Virus record (IMG/VR): IMGVR_UViG_3300006038_000003
Location: 1 to 38,984 of that record
Direction: 5' to 3' (one strand)
DNA length: 38,984 bases
DNA from: a virus
The notes beneath the pieces were generated by a model. That model was not told the origin of the DNA, searched no databases, and saw only the letters and a program-made list of their open reading frames with translations. Made by a program: the position numbers and the translations under genes. Below, in pieces: positions 37,883 to 38,984 of the stretch. The stretch's first letter is position 1, and each line of letters starts with the position of its first letter.

Positions 37883-38748
37883 GGCTGTTTGAAGAAGCGG
37901 CGACGAGCTACATGCGGCAGGGCGGCGAGGCCCGGTTCCTGCCGCCGATCATCAAATACTTCAAGGGGAGGGCGGTCGGCACCATCAAGCCGGCCGAACT
38001 GCGTTCTATGGCGCTGACGGTTTTCCCGACTGCGGCACCGGCCACCCGGAACCGCCAGGCTATCGTTCCCGCGCGCGCCGTGATGAACCATGCCCATGAT
38101 CTGGGGTGGTGCGGCGCTATCAAGGTGAAGATGTTCGAAACGCCGAAGTCGAACAAGCATCAGCCGGTTGACCGGAAGTGGCTGGATGCCTTCCTTGCGC
38201 AATCCGACAAGGACAAGCTGTGGCATCTTTCGGCGCTAGTGCTGTTCATGAACCAGACGGCGGCCCGCGTGTCGGAAGCCGTGAACCTCATGGGCGAACA
38301 CGTCGACCTGTCGGAACGAGTGGCCGTTCTGGCCAAAACGAAGACGGAAGAATGGTCGGTGCGGCACCTGACGGCCGAACTCGTTTCAAGAATGGCGGGG
38401 CTGGATATCCAGAAGGGGGAGCACGTTTTCAGCTATACGGACCCGAAGTCCGTAAACAAGCGCATCGCAGCGGTTTGCGATCGGGCGAAGATCGAGAAGA
38501 GAACGACCCATTCCGCTGGGCGGCATTCGTTTGGCACGAACGCCATGAAGCTGCCAGACGCGGATATCAAGATGGCGATGGACGCCGGCGGCTGGAAGTC
38601 TGCAAAGCTATTTTTGGAAACCTATGTGCACAGCAAGAACGCTGGCAAAACGCTTGCGGAAAAGCTCGACAAGCAAAATGGGCTCATTGGCACAGATTTG
38701 GCACAGCCCAAAGAGAAGAAGGCATATCGTTTTGGAAAGAAAGGGTAA
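37708..38748 (+). CDS. int: Tyrosine recombinase (phage integrase)
   Basis: 346 aa; GTG start with AAGGAG eight bases upstream. The N-terminal arm-binding and core-binding domains (about 1-150) are followed by a catalytic domain with the full set of residues: Arg187 (TAARVSEA), Lys210 or Lys212 (AKTKTEEW), His268 and Arg272 in HSAGRH, Trp296 (GGWKS) and the nucleophile Tyr306 (ETYVHS). It recombines attP with the tRNA-Thr attB. The gene ends 19 bp before the attR core, and its 3' end carries candidate arm sites. Confidence 0.95.
   Translation: MSNLELKQRNGVWYASGTIAGQRIRESLGTRDKKVAEELRAQYEARVWKRHTYGEEAVRLFEEAATSYMRQGGEARFLPPIIKYFKGRAVGTIKPAELRSMALTVFPTAAPATRNRQAIVPARAVMNHAHDLGWCGAIKVKMFETPKSNKHQPVDRKWLDAFLAQSDKDKLWHLSALVLFMNQTAARVSEAVNLMGEHVDLSERVAVLAKTKTEEWSVRHLTAELVSRMAGLDIQKGEHVFSYTDPKSVNKRIAAVCDRAKIEKRTTHSAGRHSFGTNAMKLPDADIKMAMDAGGWKSAKLFLETYVHSKNAGKTLAEKLDKQNGLIGTDLAQPKEKKAYRFGKKG
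38687..38708 (+). promoter_or_regulatory. Possible right arm-type integrase sites
   Basis: TTGGCACAG (38687-38695) and TTTGGCACAGCCC (38697-38709) lie in tandem 12 bp apart, inside the 3' end of int and about 60-80 bp from the attR core. The second matches 224-233 at the left end over ten bases. Confidence 0.35.
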
Positions 38749-38767
38749 ATTCCGGTTTGCCCGTTTG

Positions 38768-38816
38768 CCTTGGTAAGGGAGAGGCCGAGAGTTCAAATCT
38801 CTCTAGCAGCACCATT
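38768..38816 (+). repeat. attR core (49-bp direct repeat)
   Basis: Exact copy of 72-120, representing the 3' half of tRNA-Thr displaced by integration. It is not a functional tRNA, because the acceptor 5' strand, D arm and 5' anticodon stem are missing. Confidence 0.95.
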
Positions 38817-38917
38817 TTCCCCAATAAAATCAGAAGTTTACACAACGTGCCGGTGGGTCTTGTGCACGATGTCGGCTTGCTTTTTCGCGCATTCTGCACT
38901 GGTCTCGGTAAATGTGA

Positions 38918-38945
38918 AAACCGCGCCTCTTGCGAAGCGCGGTTT
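38918..38945. terminator. Host terminator right of the prophage
   Basis: AAACCGCGC (38918-38926) pairs with GCGCGGTTT (38937-38945) around a 10-base loop. Several A's precede it and T's follow, so it may act on both strands. It lies in host DNA 100 bp beyond attR and could be the original tRNA-Thr or neighbouring gene terminator. Confidence 0.55.
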
Positions 38946-38984
38946 CCATTTCCGAATATTCTGTTGCTGCCAGAGCGGGACGAA

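Larger units (their letters stand above)
72..38816. mobile_element. Complete podovirus-like prophage integrated in tRNA-Thr
   Basis: A 49-bp perfect direct repeat bounds a segment with every module of a temperate tailed phage: tyrosine integrase at the right end, CI-like repressor, early operon, terminase, portal, scaffold, capsid, ejection proteins, tailspike and lysis genes. No gene disruption is visible in these core modules, so the element looks intact. The P22-type portal, the gp10-like tail protein and the absence of any tape-measure, sheath or tail-tube gene indicate a short-tailed virion. Left of 44 and right of 38816 the sequence is host. Recombination between the repeats would restore one tRNA gene and release a circle of about 38.7 kb. 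Confidence 0.95.

Noticed and set aside
38684-38899. Minus-strand 71-aa frame across int end and attR
   Set aside because: It runs through the antisense of the tRNA remnant and the integrase end. Its LERFELSASPLPR-type segment is a typical false gene call on tRNA-flanking DNA.
1-38984. CRISPR array, insertion sequence or rRNA
   Set aside because: No regularly spaced repeats, transposase genes or rRNA-like sequence were seen on either strand.

Overview
The window holds one complete, integrated tailed prophage of about 38.7 kb (72-38816) with short host flanks (1-43 and 38817-38984). It sits in a tRNA-Thr(GGT) gene. A perfect 49-bp direct repeat (attL 72-120, attR 38768-38816) covers the anticodon loop to just past CCA, so integration left the tRNA intact at the left end. 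The many small proteins that resemble rhizobial hypothetical families (DUF6894-, DUF6362-, DUF6074-like), the fairly high G+C and the GTA-type spike-base protein point to an alphaproteobacterial host, most likely Hyphomicrobiales (Rhizobium, Agrobacterium or Brucella group). Species cannot be told from this window. Family names rest on motif recognition by eye, because no database was searched.

Layout, left to right. (a) 267-5348 is the left arm: an exported staphylococcal-nuclease-like protein, a ParB-like protein and a small membrane protein on the minus strand, then a chain of small plus-strand genes with a good sigma-70-like promoter (2405-2433) and three intrinsic terminators. (b) 5358-6885, minus: the lysis cassette (TM/coiled-coil protein, overlapping Rz/Rz1 spanins, GH24 endolysin). 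(c) 6960-8396, minus: an A+T-rich accessory pair, a soluble 302-aa protein and a four-TM 174-aa protein, with its own terminator. (d) 8434-27037, minus: the late structural operon, read right to left. It runs small and large terminase, P22-type portal, scaffold, N4-gp56/DUF4043-type capsid protein, head-completion proteins, P22 gp10-like protein, three ejection-type proteins, spike-base protein, collar fibre and an S74-processed tailspike. A two-gene plus-strand insert (12657-13383) interrupts it. The set indicates a short-tailed, podovirus-like particle. (e) 27127-30707: an accessory block on both strands, including a DUF2806-like protein and a 510-bp non-coding stretch with nested inverted repeats. 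(f) 30824-34651, minus: the early leftward operon, tightly packed with overlapping start and stop codons and ending upstream in a YdaS/Cro-like regulator. (g) 34752-38748, plus: CI-like repressor, ORF6N antirepressor-like protein, small genes, an excisionase-like HTH protein and a tyrosine integrase beside attR.

Control can be partly read. The repressor gene is bracketed by inverted repeats with the same half-site (AACTCATT/AATGAGTT). The left one lies at the start of the early leftward operon and the right one overlaps a promoter for the ORF6N gene. The repressor has the S24 fold but lacks a canonical Ser/Lys dyad, which, with the ORF6N neighbour, suggests induction by an antirepressor rather than by RecA-stimulated cleavage. 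Two intrinsic terminators lie in the leftward late path just before essential genes (12580-12605 and 6912-6937), so antitermination or extra late promoters are needed. No helicase, primase or polymerase is recognisable.

Best candidates for new biology: the 302-aa/174-aa pair (6960-8396), the accessory block with structured non-coding DNA (27127-30707), and the secreted repeat protein plus membrane protein encoded antisense within the late operon (12657-13383).
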